Positions 55,509 to 63,369 of a stretch of DNA of 64,000 bases are shown here, piece after piece. The position numbers and the translations under genes are program-made. Positions within the stretch are counted from its first letter, which is position 1. Each line of letters starts with the position of its first letter. The notes beneath the pieces are model-generated. The model had not been told where the DNA came from. It did no database searches and saw only the letters and a program-made list of their open reading frames with translations. The DNA comes from a virus: positions 1 to 64,000 of the IMG/VR virus record IMGVR_UViG_3300042446_001954; one strand, given 5' to 3'.

Positions 55509-57269
55509 ATGGCGTTTCAAATTTCTCCAGGCGTAAATGTATCCGAGATCGACTTAACAACAGTTGTTCCTGCGGTATCTACTACAGCCGGTGCATTCGC
55601 TGGACCATTTCAATGGGGACCAGTAGGACGAAGAACACTCGTATCACACGAAACAGATTTAGTTAACAAGTTTGGGAATCCAGACGGCAACACTGCAACT
55701 TCATTCTTTTCAGCGGCTAACTTCTTAGCTTATGGAAACAATCTACAAGTTGTTCGTGCAGCCAACAGCAATTCTAGAAATGCTTCTTCAAATACGAACA
55801 ATCTTTTGACAATTAACAATGTTGATGTATATGATACTACATATGTTGTTGACACATTAGGACAAACATTTGTTGCTCGTTACCCAGGCGCATTAGGAAA
55901 CTCATTAAAAGTTTCTGTTTGGGATTCTAACACAGCAAATGCTAACACCCTCAGCGGTAATACATTCACCTCTTGGACTTACAAATCATATTTCCCTGCG
56001 GCTCCAAATACTTCGTCATTTGTTGCTTCTTCTGGTGGTGCAAACGACCAATTTCACTTAGTTGTTATAGACGAAGATGGTTTGTTTAGTCAAGGCGCTA
56101 AAGGCGCCGTTCTTGAAGTGTTTCCATACCTATCAAAAGCATCTAATGCGACAGGCGATGATGGTTCAACTTCATACTACAGAACAGTGTTGCGTGAACA
56201 ATCAAAATATATTTACGCATTAGGTCCAGTAGATCCTGCAAACACTTCTGCTACGTGGGGGCAAACAGCAAACACGCAATTCTCTGGTTGCTTCATGGCA
56301 GCGGCTAACACCGGTTCAACAGTTTCACTTGCAAACGGTACAAACTTACCTTTGACAACAGCAGATTATACAAGAGGTTACAGTGAGTTTACCAATCCAG
56401 ATGTAGTTGATATTTCATTAATAATTACTGGTGACGCAGGTGTGTCTTCAAACACCATCAGTCCTAATACAGCCATTGAAACTGTGCAACAATATACAAT
56501 CGATTCTATTGCTGCCGCACGTAAAGATTGTATAACGTTCTTGTCTCCACCACAATCTGGTATTGTTGGCGGCGCAACTCCTGAAACTTCTGTTACCACT
56601 TGGATTACAACATTGAGCCGTGCATCAACATATGCAGTCGCAGACTGTGGTTGGAAATACCAATTCGACAAGTATAACAACGTGTACCGTTGGATTCCAC
56701 TAAACGGTGATATTGCTGGACTATGTGTTCGTACAGACCAAACACGTGATCCTTGGTTCTCTCCAGCAGGCGTAAGTCGTGGTGCAATTAAAAACGTAGT
56801 AAAACTTGCATGGAATCCAACACAAGCACAACGTGATGCCATTTATTCTATTGGTGTAAACCCTGTTGTTTCCTTCCCAGGTCAAGGAACCATTTTGTAC
56901 GGTGACAAGACTTTGATAACACAACCATCTGCATTCAGCCGTATTAATGTTCGTAGATTGTTTATTGTTCTGGAAAAAGCAATTGCATCAGCATCTAAGT
57001 TTTCTCTATTTGAATTGAATGATGAGTTTACTCGTGCCCAATTTATTGCTTTAGTTGAGCCATTCTTACGTGACGTTAAAGGTCGCCGTGGCATTTATGA
57101 CTATCGTGTTGTTTGTGATACCACAAATAATACTCCAGAAGTTATTGATGGCAACAAATTCATTGGTGACATTTACATCAAGCCTGCGCGTTCTATCAAC
57201 TACATTCAGTTGAATTTCATTGCAGTTCGCTCTGGTGTACAATTCAGCGAAATTGTTGGTGGCGTTTAA
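55509..57269 (+). CDS. gp18: Tail sheath protein gp18
   Basis: The 586-aa protein (T4 gp18 is 659 aa) starts MAFQISPGVNVSEIDLTTVV and has the classical sheath opening PAVSTTAGAFAGPFQWGPVG with NKFGNPDGNTATSFFSAANF. The C-terminal half has VNPVVSFPGQGTILYGDKTL, then FSRINVRRLFIVLEKAIASA, the conserved contractile sheath core. Protruding domains in the middle are shorter than in T4. The ATG has a strong GGAG site and is driven by a late promoter. Sheath is one of the most abundant virion proteins. Confidence 0.95.
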   Translation: MAFQISPGVNVSEIDLTTVVPAVSTTAGAFAGPFQWGPVGRRTLVSHETDLVNKFGNPDGNTATSFFSAANFLAYGNNLQVVRAANSNSRNASSNTNNLLTINNVDVYDTTYVVDTLGQTFVARYPGALGNSLKVSVWDSNTANANTLSGNTFTSWTYKSYFPAAPNTSSFVASSGGANDQFHLVVIDEDGLFSQGAKGAVLEVFPYLSKASNATGDDGSTSYYRTVLREQSKYIYALGPVDPANTSATWGQTANTQFSGCFMAAANTGSTVSLANGTNLPLTTADYTRGYSEFTNPDVVDISLIITGDAGVSSNTISPNTAIETVQQYTIDSIAAARKDCITFLSPPQSGIVGGATPETSVTTWITTLSRASTYAVADCGWKYQFDKYNNVYRWIPLNGDIAGLCVRTDQTRDPWFSPAGVSRGAIKNVVKLAWNPTQAQRDAIYSIGVNPVVSFPGQGTILYGDKTLITQPSAFSRINVRRLFIVLEKAIASASKFSLFELNDEFTRAQFIALVEPFLRDVKGRRGIYDYRVVCDTTNNTPEVIDGNKFIGDIYIKPARSINYIQLNFIAVRSGVQFSEIVGGV

Positions 57270-57275
57270 TAAATA
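57268..57275 (+). promoter_or_regulatory. Late promoter-like box AATAAATA (gp19)
   Basis: AATAAATA overlaps the gp18 stop codon and lies 20 nt before the gp19 ATG, with an AGGAGA ribosome binding site between them. It would give the tube gene its own strong late transcript. Confidence 0.6.
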
Positions 57276-57295
57276 ATAAGAAATAGGAGAAACAA

Positions 57296-57838
57296 ATGGC
57301 TTTCAACGTAACAGAGTTTCGTGCAAATCTCATCGGAGATGGTGCCCGCCCTAACCTGTTCCAAGTCACAATGACTTTCCCAACATTCGCTAACGACCCA
57401 GTAAATTCTGGACAAGCACTAACATTCCTTTGCAAGACTGCACAATTGCCAGGTTCAACTGTTGGTACTGTTCCACTTTATTACTTTGGTCGTGAGTTGA
57501 AGTTTGTTGGAAACAGAAACTTTGCTGACTGGACAGTTACTATTATCAATGATGAAAACTTCAAGGTTCGTAAAGGATTCGAATCATGGATGAATGGCAT
57601 CAATTCACACGGTGGAAACTTGCGTAATGCAGCAGCAACTTCACCTATTGGTTATTCAGTTGATGCTAAAGTAGATCAATTTGACAAAGCAGGCAATGTA
57701 ATAAAATCTTATAAGTTTGTTGGTGCTTTCCCTGTTGATTTATCACCTATTGATTTGGATTGGGGTTCTAACGATACTATCGAAGAATTTTCAGCAACCC
57801 TAGCATATCAGTGGTGGGAATCGGACACTACATCTTAA
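57296..57838 (+). CDS. gp19: Tail tube protein gp19
   Basis: The 180-aa protein (T4 gp19 is 163 aa) starts MAFNVTEFRANLIGDGARPN and has CKTAQLPGSTVGTVPLYYFG, WTVTIINDENFKVRKGFESW, MNGINSH, and LSPIDLDWGSNDTIEEFSAT with LAYQWWE, the standard tube subunit pattern. It polymerises on the gp54-like initiator at 1838-2506, whose layout it shares. AGGAGA precedes its ATG, and a stem-loop terminator follows 8 nt after the stop. Confidence 0.95.
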   Translation: MAFNVTEFRANLIGDGARPNLFQVTMTFPTFANDPVNSGQALTFLCKTAQLPGSTVGTVPLYYFGRELKFVGNRNFADWTVTIINDENFKVRKGFESWMNGINSHGGNLRNAAATSPIGYSVDAKVDQFDKAGNVIKSYKFVGAFPVDLSPIDLDWGSNDTIEEFSATLAYQWWESDTTS

Positions 57839-57846
57839 TTATATAC

Positions 57847-57875
57847 GGGGGATTAATTTCCCCCTCATGTTTATT
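57847..57875 (+). terminator. Stem-loop terminator after gp19
   Basis: GGGGGA and TCCCCC form a perfect 6-bp stem around TTAATT, followed by TCATGTTTATTT. The T-tract is interrupted, so termination may be partial. It sits between gp19 and gp20, which suits high tube expression relative to portal. Confidence 0.65.
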
Positions 57876-57895
57876 TGAATTGGAACTAAACTAAT

Positions 57896-59590
57896 ATGGC
57901 ACTAAATCTTTTCGGTTTCCAAATCTCCAGGCAAAAGACTGATGTTGATCAACAGTCGGAGAAAACCTTTGCGCCGCCTTCTAATGAAGACGGTGCTTTG
58001 ACGATTTCTTCTGCCGCCTATTATGGCACATATGTTGATTTGGATGGTACTGCCAAAAATGAAGTTGAGTTGATTTCTCGTTATCGTGAGATGGCAATGC
58101 AACCAGAAATTGAATCAGCTATCGATGATATTATCAACGAAGCAATCGTTCAAAACGATAATGGAAAATCAATTCGTATTGTTATGGACGATTTGAAACA
58201 ACCTGAAAAAATTAAAAGGGCGATTGAAGAAGAATTTAGTATTGTTCTACGATTGTTAAATTATCAAAACATGGCTACAGATACTTTCCGTAGATTCTAT
58301 GTTGACGGCCGATTATTTTATCATATTATTCTAGATGAAAAAAATCCAACGCAAGGTATCAAAGCACTCCGTTATATTGATCCACGCAAAATTCGTAAAG
58401 TACGTGAGATTAAAAAAGATAAAGACACAGGAACATCAGTTGACGTAGTACAAACAGTTAACGAATACTACATCTATAACGATAAAGTAACATCAGGTTC
58501 TTCTTCTAGTTACGGTCCAGTTGGTGTTCGTATTGCTAAAGACGCAATTATCAACGTTAATTCTGGTTTAATGGATTCTCGCCGTGCTGTTGTGTTATCG
58601 TACTTACATAAAGCCATTAAACCATTAAACCAGTTGCGAATGATTGAAGATGCAACGGTTATCTACCGTATTTCACGTGCGCCTGAACGTAGAATTTTTT
58701 ATATTGACGTAGGTAATTTACCTAAATTAAAAGCAGAACAATATCTACGTGATATCATGGTCAAGTATAAAAACAAGTTGGTGTATGATGCACAGACTGG
58801 TGAAATACGTGATGACCGTAAACACCTATCAATGATGGAAGACTTCTGGCTACCTCGCCGTGAAGGAGGCAAAGGTACTGAAATCACAACACTACCAGGC
58901 GGTCAAAATCTTGGTGAATTGGAAGATGTAAAGTATTTCGAAAAGAAACTATACAAGTCACTGAACGTTCCAGTTTCACGTTTGGATCCAAACCAATCTG
59001 GATTTTCACTAGGTCGTGTTGGTGAAATATCACGTGATGAAGTTAAGTTTGGCAAGTTTGTAGATCGTCAACGTCAAAAGTTTTCTGAAATTTTTGACCA
59101 AGCACTCAGAGTTCAGTGTGTACTTAAAGGTATTTGTACAGCAGAAGAATTTGATGAGTTCAAAGAAAACATTTATTATGACTTCATAAAAGATAATAAT
59201 TTTGCCGAACTTAAAGAAGCAGAATTGGTGCGTGAACGTCTATCACTTCTTGGCTCAGTTGATCCATATGTTGGTAGATACTATTCTATGGAATGGATTC
59301 AACGTAATGTACTGAGACTAACAGACGAAGACATTAAATTGATGCAAGACCAAATCGATGCAGAAAAGAAAGCTGGATTGATTATGGATCCAATGCAAAT
59401 CGCACAGCAAGGTCAACAAGAGTTGATGAATCCTGATGGCGCTGGAGGCGCAGGTGGTGTCACTGGAGGCGGTGCACCAGCACCTGCTTCAAATCCAGCG
59501 CCACAAGATAATGCACAATCACCCAAAGGTGATTTGAGCCTAAACAATGATTACACTCCAACGATGCGTATGCTTCAAAGAGTGTTATAA
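57896..59590 (+). CDS. gp20: Portal protein gp20
   Basis: The 564-aa protein (T4 gp20 is 524 aa) begins MALNLFGFQISRQKTDVDQQ and contains ELISRYREMAMQPEIESAID, DIINEAIVQNDNGKSIRIVM, RFYVDGRLFYHIILDEKNPT and the typical LKALRYIDPRKIRKVREIKK-like run. The core includes SYLHKAIKPLNQLRMIEDAT and VSRLDPNQSGFSLGRVGEIS. The C-terminus is Gly/Ala/Pro-rich. The portal forms the dodecameric DNA gate and starts prohead assembly. A terminator precedes it, and a perfect TATAAATA overlaps its stop. Confidence 0.95.
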   Translation: MALNLFGFQISRQKTDVDQQSEKTFAPPSNEDGALTISSAAYYGTYVDLDGTAKNEVELISRYREMAMQPEIESAIDDIINEAIVQNDNGKSIRIVMDDLKQPEKIKRAIEEEFSIVLRLLNYQNMATDTFRRFYVDGRLFYHIILDEKNPTQGIKALRYIDPRKIRKVREIKKDKDTGTSVDVVQTVNEYYIYNDKVTSGSSSSYGPVGVRIAKDAIINVNSGLMDSRRAVVLSYLHKAIKPLNQLRMIEDATVIYRISRAPERRIFYIDVGNLPKLKAEQYLRDIMVKYKNKLVYDAQTGEIRDDRKHLSMMEDFWLPRREGGKGTEITTLPGGQNLGELEDVKYFEKKLYKSLNVPVSRLDPNQSGFSLGRVGEISRDEVKFGKFVDRQRQKFSEIFDQALRVQCVLKGICTAEEFDEFKENIYYDFIKDNNFAELKEAELVRERLSLLGSVDPYVGRYYSMEWIQRNVLRLTDEDIKLMQDQIDAEKKAGLIMDPMQIAQQGQQELMNPDGAGGAGGVTGGGAPAPASNPAPQDNAQSPKGDLSLNNDYTPTMRMLQRVL

Positions 59591-59593
59591 ATA
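59586..59593 (+). promoter_or_regulatory. T4-type late promoter TATAAATA (prohead core genes)
   Basis: A perfect TATAAATA overlaps the gp20 stop and lies 23 nt before the preferred start of the gp67-like gene (59617), with GGAG between. It would drive the prohead core genes. Confidence 0.75.
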
Positions 59594-59616
59594 TTTGATG
59601 TTTAATGGAGAATAAT

Positions 59617-59793
59617 ATGAATGATAATCTTAGAACGGTAGTTGACAATGCATTTACAGATAACGCAACGCAAATGCGGGACGCATTGTACAATGAAATC
59701 AATGATAAAATCTTTGCCGCTATCGAGCAAAGAAAACAAGTTATTGCACAAAATTTAATTGCACAACATCAACCTGAAACAGAAACGGAATAA
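59617..59793 (+). CDS. Small prohead core protein, gp67-like by position
   Basis: The 58-aa product is read from ATG 59617, because GGAG (59607-59610) is well spaced for it; an in-frame ATG at 59605 would contain that site. The sequence (starting MNDNLRTVVDNAFTDNATQM) is charged and helical with an acidic Glu/Thr/Gln end. In T4 the small core protein gp67 (80 aa) lies directly after gp20, as here. Sequence similarity to gp67 could not be judged by eye, so the call is by position and size. Confidence 0.55.
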   Translation: MNDNLRTVVDNAFTDNATQMRDALYNEINDKIFAAIEQRKQVIAQNLIAQHQPETETE

Positions 59794-60500
59794 TGAAAAG
59801 TCTAAAAGATTTTCTTCAGAGAGAAATTAAAGAAGACGGTTCTCCAGATGAAAATGGAGATGGTGTACTGTCGCCGACAGAATTGCACCATCATTTAGAT
59901 ATCCAGAAACGTGGTACTGTTGACCTTGGTGATTATGCGGCACATATTATGTTTCACGCACATCATCCAGAATATCTTGCTCCAATTATGGAGAAACTTA
60001 ATGATGTTCAACGATTACATGCGGCTGGCCATGAAATAAATGCACACGATCCGGTTCTCTCTAAGTTAAAAAACAATTCCGCTTTAATGGCAACTTCTAC
60101 TCCAGTTATGGAAGGTAAAACTTCTCTATCACGTGAATTGGATCCGCCTGCCGTTTTAATAATGCGTAGAAAATCTGTGCGCCAATTTCCAAATGGTCAA
60201 CGGGTTGCGCTCTATTACGTAGATAAAATTAACAAGTATGTTACTGTTCCATATGAAGATATGCAATGGTCTACTTCTGAAGAAACTGTTTTCGATAAGA
60301 TTAAACAGGTAAATGAAGACAAGAAATCCATTGTAGTAGAACACATGGATGGTTCAACATCAGAGATAACTCCTCAAATGGCAAAACAGATGATGGAGTT
60401 ACACAAAAAAATTAATGAGGCTAATAAAGCGAAGATGCTGGATATGTTGGAAGCCTCCGCAAAACATTTTCAAACTATCGCAAAGTTTTCTAAGGAATAA
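59793..60500 (+). CDS. Prohead-region protein with an EF-hand-like loop
   Basis: The 235-aa protein was not assigned. Near its N-terminus, residues 19-30 (DENGDGVLSPTE) fit a 12-residue EF-hand loop: D1, N3, D5, G6, L8, S9 and E12. His-rich helices follow (LHHHLDIQ, AAHIMFHAHHPEYL). The middle includes a strand-rich stretch, PNGQRVALYYVDKINKYVTV, and the C-terminus is helical (EINEANKAKMLDMLEASA-like). It is TAATG-coupled to the gp67-like gene and lies within the head core cluster, so a calcium-binding core or head protein is plausible. Confidence 0.5.
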   Translation: MKSLKDFLQREIKEDGSPDENGDGVLSPTELHHHLDIQKRGTVDLGDYAAHIMFHAHHPEYLAPIMEKLNDVQRLHAAGHEINAHDPVLSKLKNNSALMATSTPVMEGKTSLSRELDPPAVLIMRRKSVRQFPNGQRVALYYVDKINKYVTVPYEDMQWSTSEETVFDKIKQVNEDKKSIVVEHMDGSTSEITPQMAKQMMELHKKINEANKAKMLDMLEASAKHFQTIAKFSKE

Positions 60501-60502
60501 AA

Positions 60503-61036
60503 ATGGCAAACGTATTTGGAATTAACGTATTAAAAGATGATACACAACACGTTGTTATTAAATTGACAGCTAGATTTGATGGTACAGGCCAAGAATCAAA
60601 CACATCAAGAATTACAGCTAACTCACTGTCTGGTGCTTTAGCAACGAATGGTTTTCTTGTAGCAAACGTACATGGTGGTTCTGCAAACACAACACTTCCA
60701 TATTACGGTTTATCTGTAAACAGAATGTGGTACGACACACCAGGTACTTCTAATACCGATGTGGAATTATTTTGGTCTGCAACTGCATCAAATACTATAT
60801 TCTATTTGAATGCCAATGGTGAGTATGATGGTGCTGGCAACTGGATTACAATTCCAAACCCAACAGCGGGTGCAGCCGGTTCAAACGGTAACATTGGTAT
60901 CACAACAAGAAACATGGGTAACGGAGATAGTTATACAATTATTTTAGAACTACGTAAAGACAATGCATATTATCAGCGTGGTCAGTTCAATGATCCTGCG
61001 GCATTCAACTACGGCAATTACGGTTTGAGACCATAA
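60503..61036 (+). CDS. Beta-rich head-region protein, unknown
   Basis: The 177-aa protein (starting MANVFGINVLKDDTQHVVIK) has many short strands: LTARFDGTGQ, VDVELFWSAT-like and SYTIILELRKDNAYYQRGQF. I have seen similar small proteins in the head clusters of T4-like marine phages, sometimes called structural. A head decoration or core role is plausible. It is 2 nt after the EF-hand gene and overlaps gp68 by one base (TAATG). Confidence 0.5.
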   Translation: MANVFGINVLKDDTQHVVIKLTARFDGTGQESNTSRITANSLSGALATNGFLVANVHGGSANTTLPYYGLSVNRMWYDTPGTSNTDVELFWSATASNTIFYLNANGEYDGAGNWITIPNPTAGAAGSNGNIGITTRNMGNGDSYTIILELRKDNAYYQRGQFNDPAAFNYGNYGLRP

Positions 61037-61446
61037 TGTCACTTGTTGATAGTTTTCTTTCTGGTAACCTAACGGAAGCCAGAAAGTTAATAGACGAAAG
61101 AATTAAAGAAATATTCGAAGAAAAATTAGAAATAATTAAACAACGAATAGTTGTAGAAGAAGCCGAGAAATTAGGCTTGGATGAGGCAAACATCCTAAAA
61201 ATGGGCAGAACAAAGTTGGTGCGTGTGCGTATACGTGCTGGCAAAGTACAGAGAAGAAAAAAATTCTCATCTGTACCGGGATATACAATACGTGGAGGCA
61301 AAGTCGTAAGAATGTCTTCACAAGAGCGGCGTCATCGTAAGATGGGGGCACGTAGGGCAAAAATTAAACTTAGAAGTAAGAAAAACCAAATCTTACGAAA
61401 AAGAAAAATATCGTTAAGAAAACGAAAGGCAATGGGTGTAAGATGA
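61036..61446 (+). CDS. gp68: Prohead core protein gp68
   Basis: The 136-aa protein (T4 gp68 is 141 aa) has an acidic helical N-terminal half (MSLVDSFLSGNLTEARKLID) and a very basic C-terminal half with RTKLVRVRIRAGKVQRRKKF, RGGKVVRMSSQERRHRKMGA and RKRKISLRKRKAM. The basic half is unusually strong in Arg and Lys. gp68 is a minor core component of the T4 prohead. It is coupled to the neighbours by TAATG and ATGA. Confidence 0.75.
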   Translation: MSLVDSFLSGNLTEARKLIDERIKEIFEEKLEIIKQRIVVEEAEKLGLDEANILKMGRTKLVRVRIRAGKVQRRKKFSSVPGYTIRGGKVVRMSSQERRHRKMGARRAKIKLRSKKNQILRKRKISLRKRKAMGVR

Positions 61447-62087
61447 AACTTATTAAAGAAATTACCGAAACAGTCAGCTATCTCACGGAAGAAGCTGATG
61501 GTAAAAAAGTTCTTCATATTGAAGGACCGTTCCTTGTTGCCGAAAAGAAAAATAAAAACGGTCGTATCTACGAATTCAACACTCTACGTAAAGAAGTTCA
61601 CAGATACACCGAAGACTATATCAATAAGCATCGTGCTTTTGGTGAATTAGGACATCCTGATTCTCCAACAATCAATTTAGATCGTGTGTCTCACATGATT
61701 ACTGGTCTCCGTGAAGACGGTAACCAGTGGGTTGGTAAAGCAAAGATACTTGATACGCCTATGGGTAACATCGCAAGAAGCCTTATCGAAGGTGGCGCAC
61801 AATTAGGTGTGTCTTCCCGTGGTATGGGTTCTTTAAAGATGGTCAACGGTGTGAACGTTGTGCAACCCGATTTCTATCTTGCCACAGCGGCAGATATTGT
61901 AGCCGACCCTTCTGCACCTGGTGCATTTGTACAGGGAATTATGGAAGGCAAAGAATGGATGTTAGTAGAAGGTAAGTGGACCGAAGTTCATCTTCAAGAA
62001 GCAATACAACAAGTTCGTAAGGCTTCACGTAAAGAAATCGAACAAGTAAGTTTACATATTTTCGAATCCTTTCTTAAAAAATTGTAA
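61443..62087 (+). CDS. gp21: Prohead core protease gp21
   Basis: The 214-aa protein (T4 gp21 is 212 aa) is an S77-type prohead protease. Blocks include LHIEGPFLVAEKKNKNGRIY, HRAFGELGHPDSPTINLDRV with His71, and AQLGVSSRGMGSLKMVNGVN with the catalytic Ser at 124 or 125. It cleaves the scaffold and gp23 after [I/L]-x-E motifs, and likely itself. It overlaps gp68 by ATGA. It precedes the scaffold gene by 40 nt, in which a late promoter box lies. Confidence 0.93.
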   Translation: MKLIKEITETVSYLTEEADGKKVLHIEGPFLVAEKKNKNGRIYEFNTLRKEVHRYTEDYINKHRAFGELGHPDSPTINLDRVSHMITGLREDGNQWVGKAKILDTPMGNIARSLIEGGAQLGVSSRGMGSLKMVNGVNVVQPDFYLATAADIVADPSAPGAFVQGIMEGKEWMLVEGKWTEVHLQEAIQQVRKASRKEIEQVSLHIFESFLKKL

Positions 62088-62090
62088 TAT

Positions 62091-62098
62091 TATAAATA
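62091..62098 (+). promoter_or_regulatory. T4-type late promoter TATAAATA (gp22)
   Basis: A perfect TATAAATA lies 29 nt before the gp22 ATG, with a strong AAGGAGAG site between, similar to the gp18 leader. It would drive the abundant scaffold protein. Confidence 0.75.
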
Positions 62099-62127
62099 TC
62101 CACATACAAAACCAAGGAGAGTTTTAA

Positions 62128-63330
62128 ATGGTTAAAAAGTTCAATCTGTCTGAAGCTGCCGCTGATATTCTAAACAAAAGCATTTCTTCAGCAAAAAAAG
62201 GTACCGAAGGTTCTTCTAGACTGCCTACATCCGTAGTTGCAGGTCAAAAAGAAGTCGGTGAAATTGGTACAGAAGTTACCAAAACAACAGACTCTGGTCC
62301 AGATGCTACTAAAGGTGTTGCAACAGCTACACCTCCAGGCGCTACACCACCAGTTGGTTCAGATCCAATGAAAAAGTTATCAGGTCAACCTGCTGAACAA
62401 GGTTCAGTTGAAGCACCTGAAGGCAAAGCCGGTAAACAAATGATGGCCAAAAACAAAGGTGCTACATTCCAATCTTACGGTGGCCAAAACGAAGAAATTG
62501 ACGAAGACGGCGAAGTTTTTTCTGAAGCAGAAGAAAAAGAAGACCATGAAGACGAAAAGAAAGACAAAGCCATGATGAAAAAAATGATGTCTAAAAAAGG
62601 TCTGAAAGAAGACATTGATGCATTGCTTCAAGGTGAAGACCTATCAGAAGAATTTGTTTCTAAAGCTACTACAATTTTCGAAGCTGCCGTTATGTCACGT
62701 GTAGAAGAACTTGCAGAAGAAGTAGAGTCACAACTTCATGAACAATTCGAACAAGCAGTTGAAGAACTGAAAGAAGACTTTGCATCTAAAATCGATGACT
62801 ACCTAAATTACATGGTAGAAGAATGGATGAAAGAAAATGAACTAGCAATCGAGTCCGGTCTACGTGCTGAAATCGTAGAAGACTTTATTGGTGGTCTAAA
62901 GAATCTATTCGCCGAACACTACATTGACATTCCAGAAGAAAAAGTGGATGTTGTTCAAGAAATGGCTGACAAAGTTGAAGAACTAGAAGCTAAATTGAAC
63001 GAAGAAATTTCACGTTCTATTGAATTTAAAAAAGAAATCAATGAACATAAAAAAGTACAGGCCGTGCAAGCAGTTTGCGAAGGCCTAACGCAGACTCAGG
63101 TAGAAAAACTTAAGTCACTCGCAGAGAGTGTTGAGTTCACAACTGAGGAAGATTTCACCGAAAAAGTTAGTACATTGAAAGAAGCATATACTCCTTCCAA
63201 TATTAAGACTGGTGAAAAATCTGCCCTAGAAGAAGGCGTAGAAGTGCCAGAAGATAAGCCATCGAAGGTTTCTTATGATCCTCTAATCAACGCCGCTGTT
63301 AATTCAATCTCAAAATCTGTGGTTAAATAA
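62128..63330 (+). CDS. gp22: Prohead scaffold protein gp22
   Basis: The 400-aa protein (T4 gp22 is 269 aa) is strongly acidic and helical, as expected for the main scaffold: EEIDEDGEVFSEAEEKEDHE, LAEEVESQLHEQFEQAVEEL, FIGGLKNLFAEHYIDIPEEK and VVQEMADKVEELEAKLNEEI. The N-terminal part is Pro/Thr/Gly-rich and longer than in T4. Several possible gp21 cleavage sites of the L/I-x-E type occur. It lies between gp21 and gp23 with its own late promoter. Confidence 0.9.
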   Translation: MVKKFNLSEAAADILNKSISSAKKGTEGSSRLPTSVVAGQKEVGEIGTEVTKTTDSGPDATKGVATATPPGATPPVGSDPMKKLSGQPAEQGSVEAPEGKAGKQMMAKNKGATFQSYGGQNEEIDEDGEVFSEAEEKEDHEDEKKDKAMMKKMMSKKGLKEDIDALLQGEDLSEEFVSKATTIFEAAVMSRVEELAEEVESQLHEQFEQAVEELKEDFASKIDDYLNYMVEEWMKENELAIESGLRAEIVEDFIGGLKNLFAEHYIDIPEEKVDVVQEMADKVEELEAKLNEEISRSIEFKKEINEHKKVQAVQAVCEGLTQTQVEKLKSLAESVEFTTEEDFTEKVSTLKEAYTPSNIKTGEKSALEEGVEVPEDKPSKVSYDPLINAAVNSISKSVVK

Positions 63331-63333
63331 ATA
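63326..63333 (+). promoter_or_regulatory. Late promoter-like box AATAAATA (gp23)
   Basis: AATAAATA overlaps the gp22 stop and lies 36 nt before the gp23 ATG, with AGGAG between. Very high late transcription of the capsid gene would fit. Confidence 0.6.
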
Positions 63334-63369
63334 TACCACATTTAATTTTTAAAAATAGGAGTTACTTAA

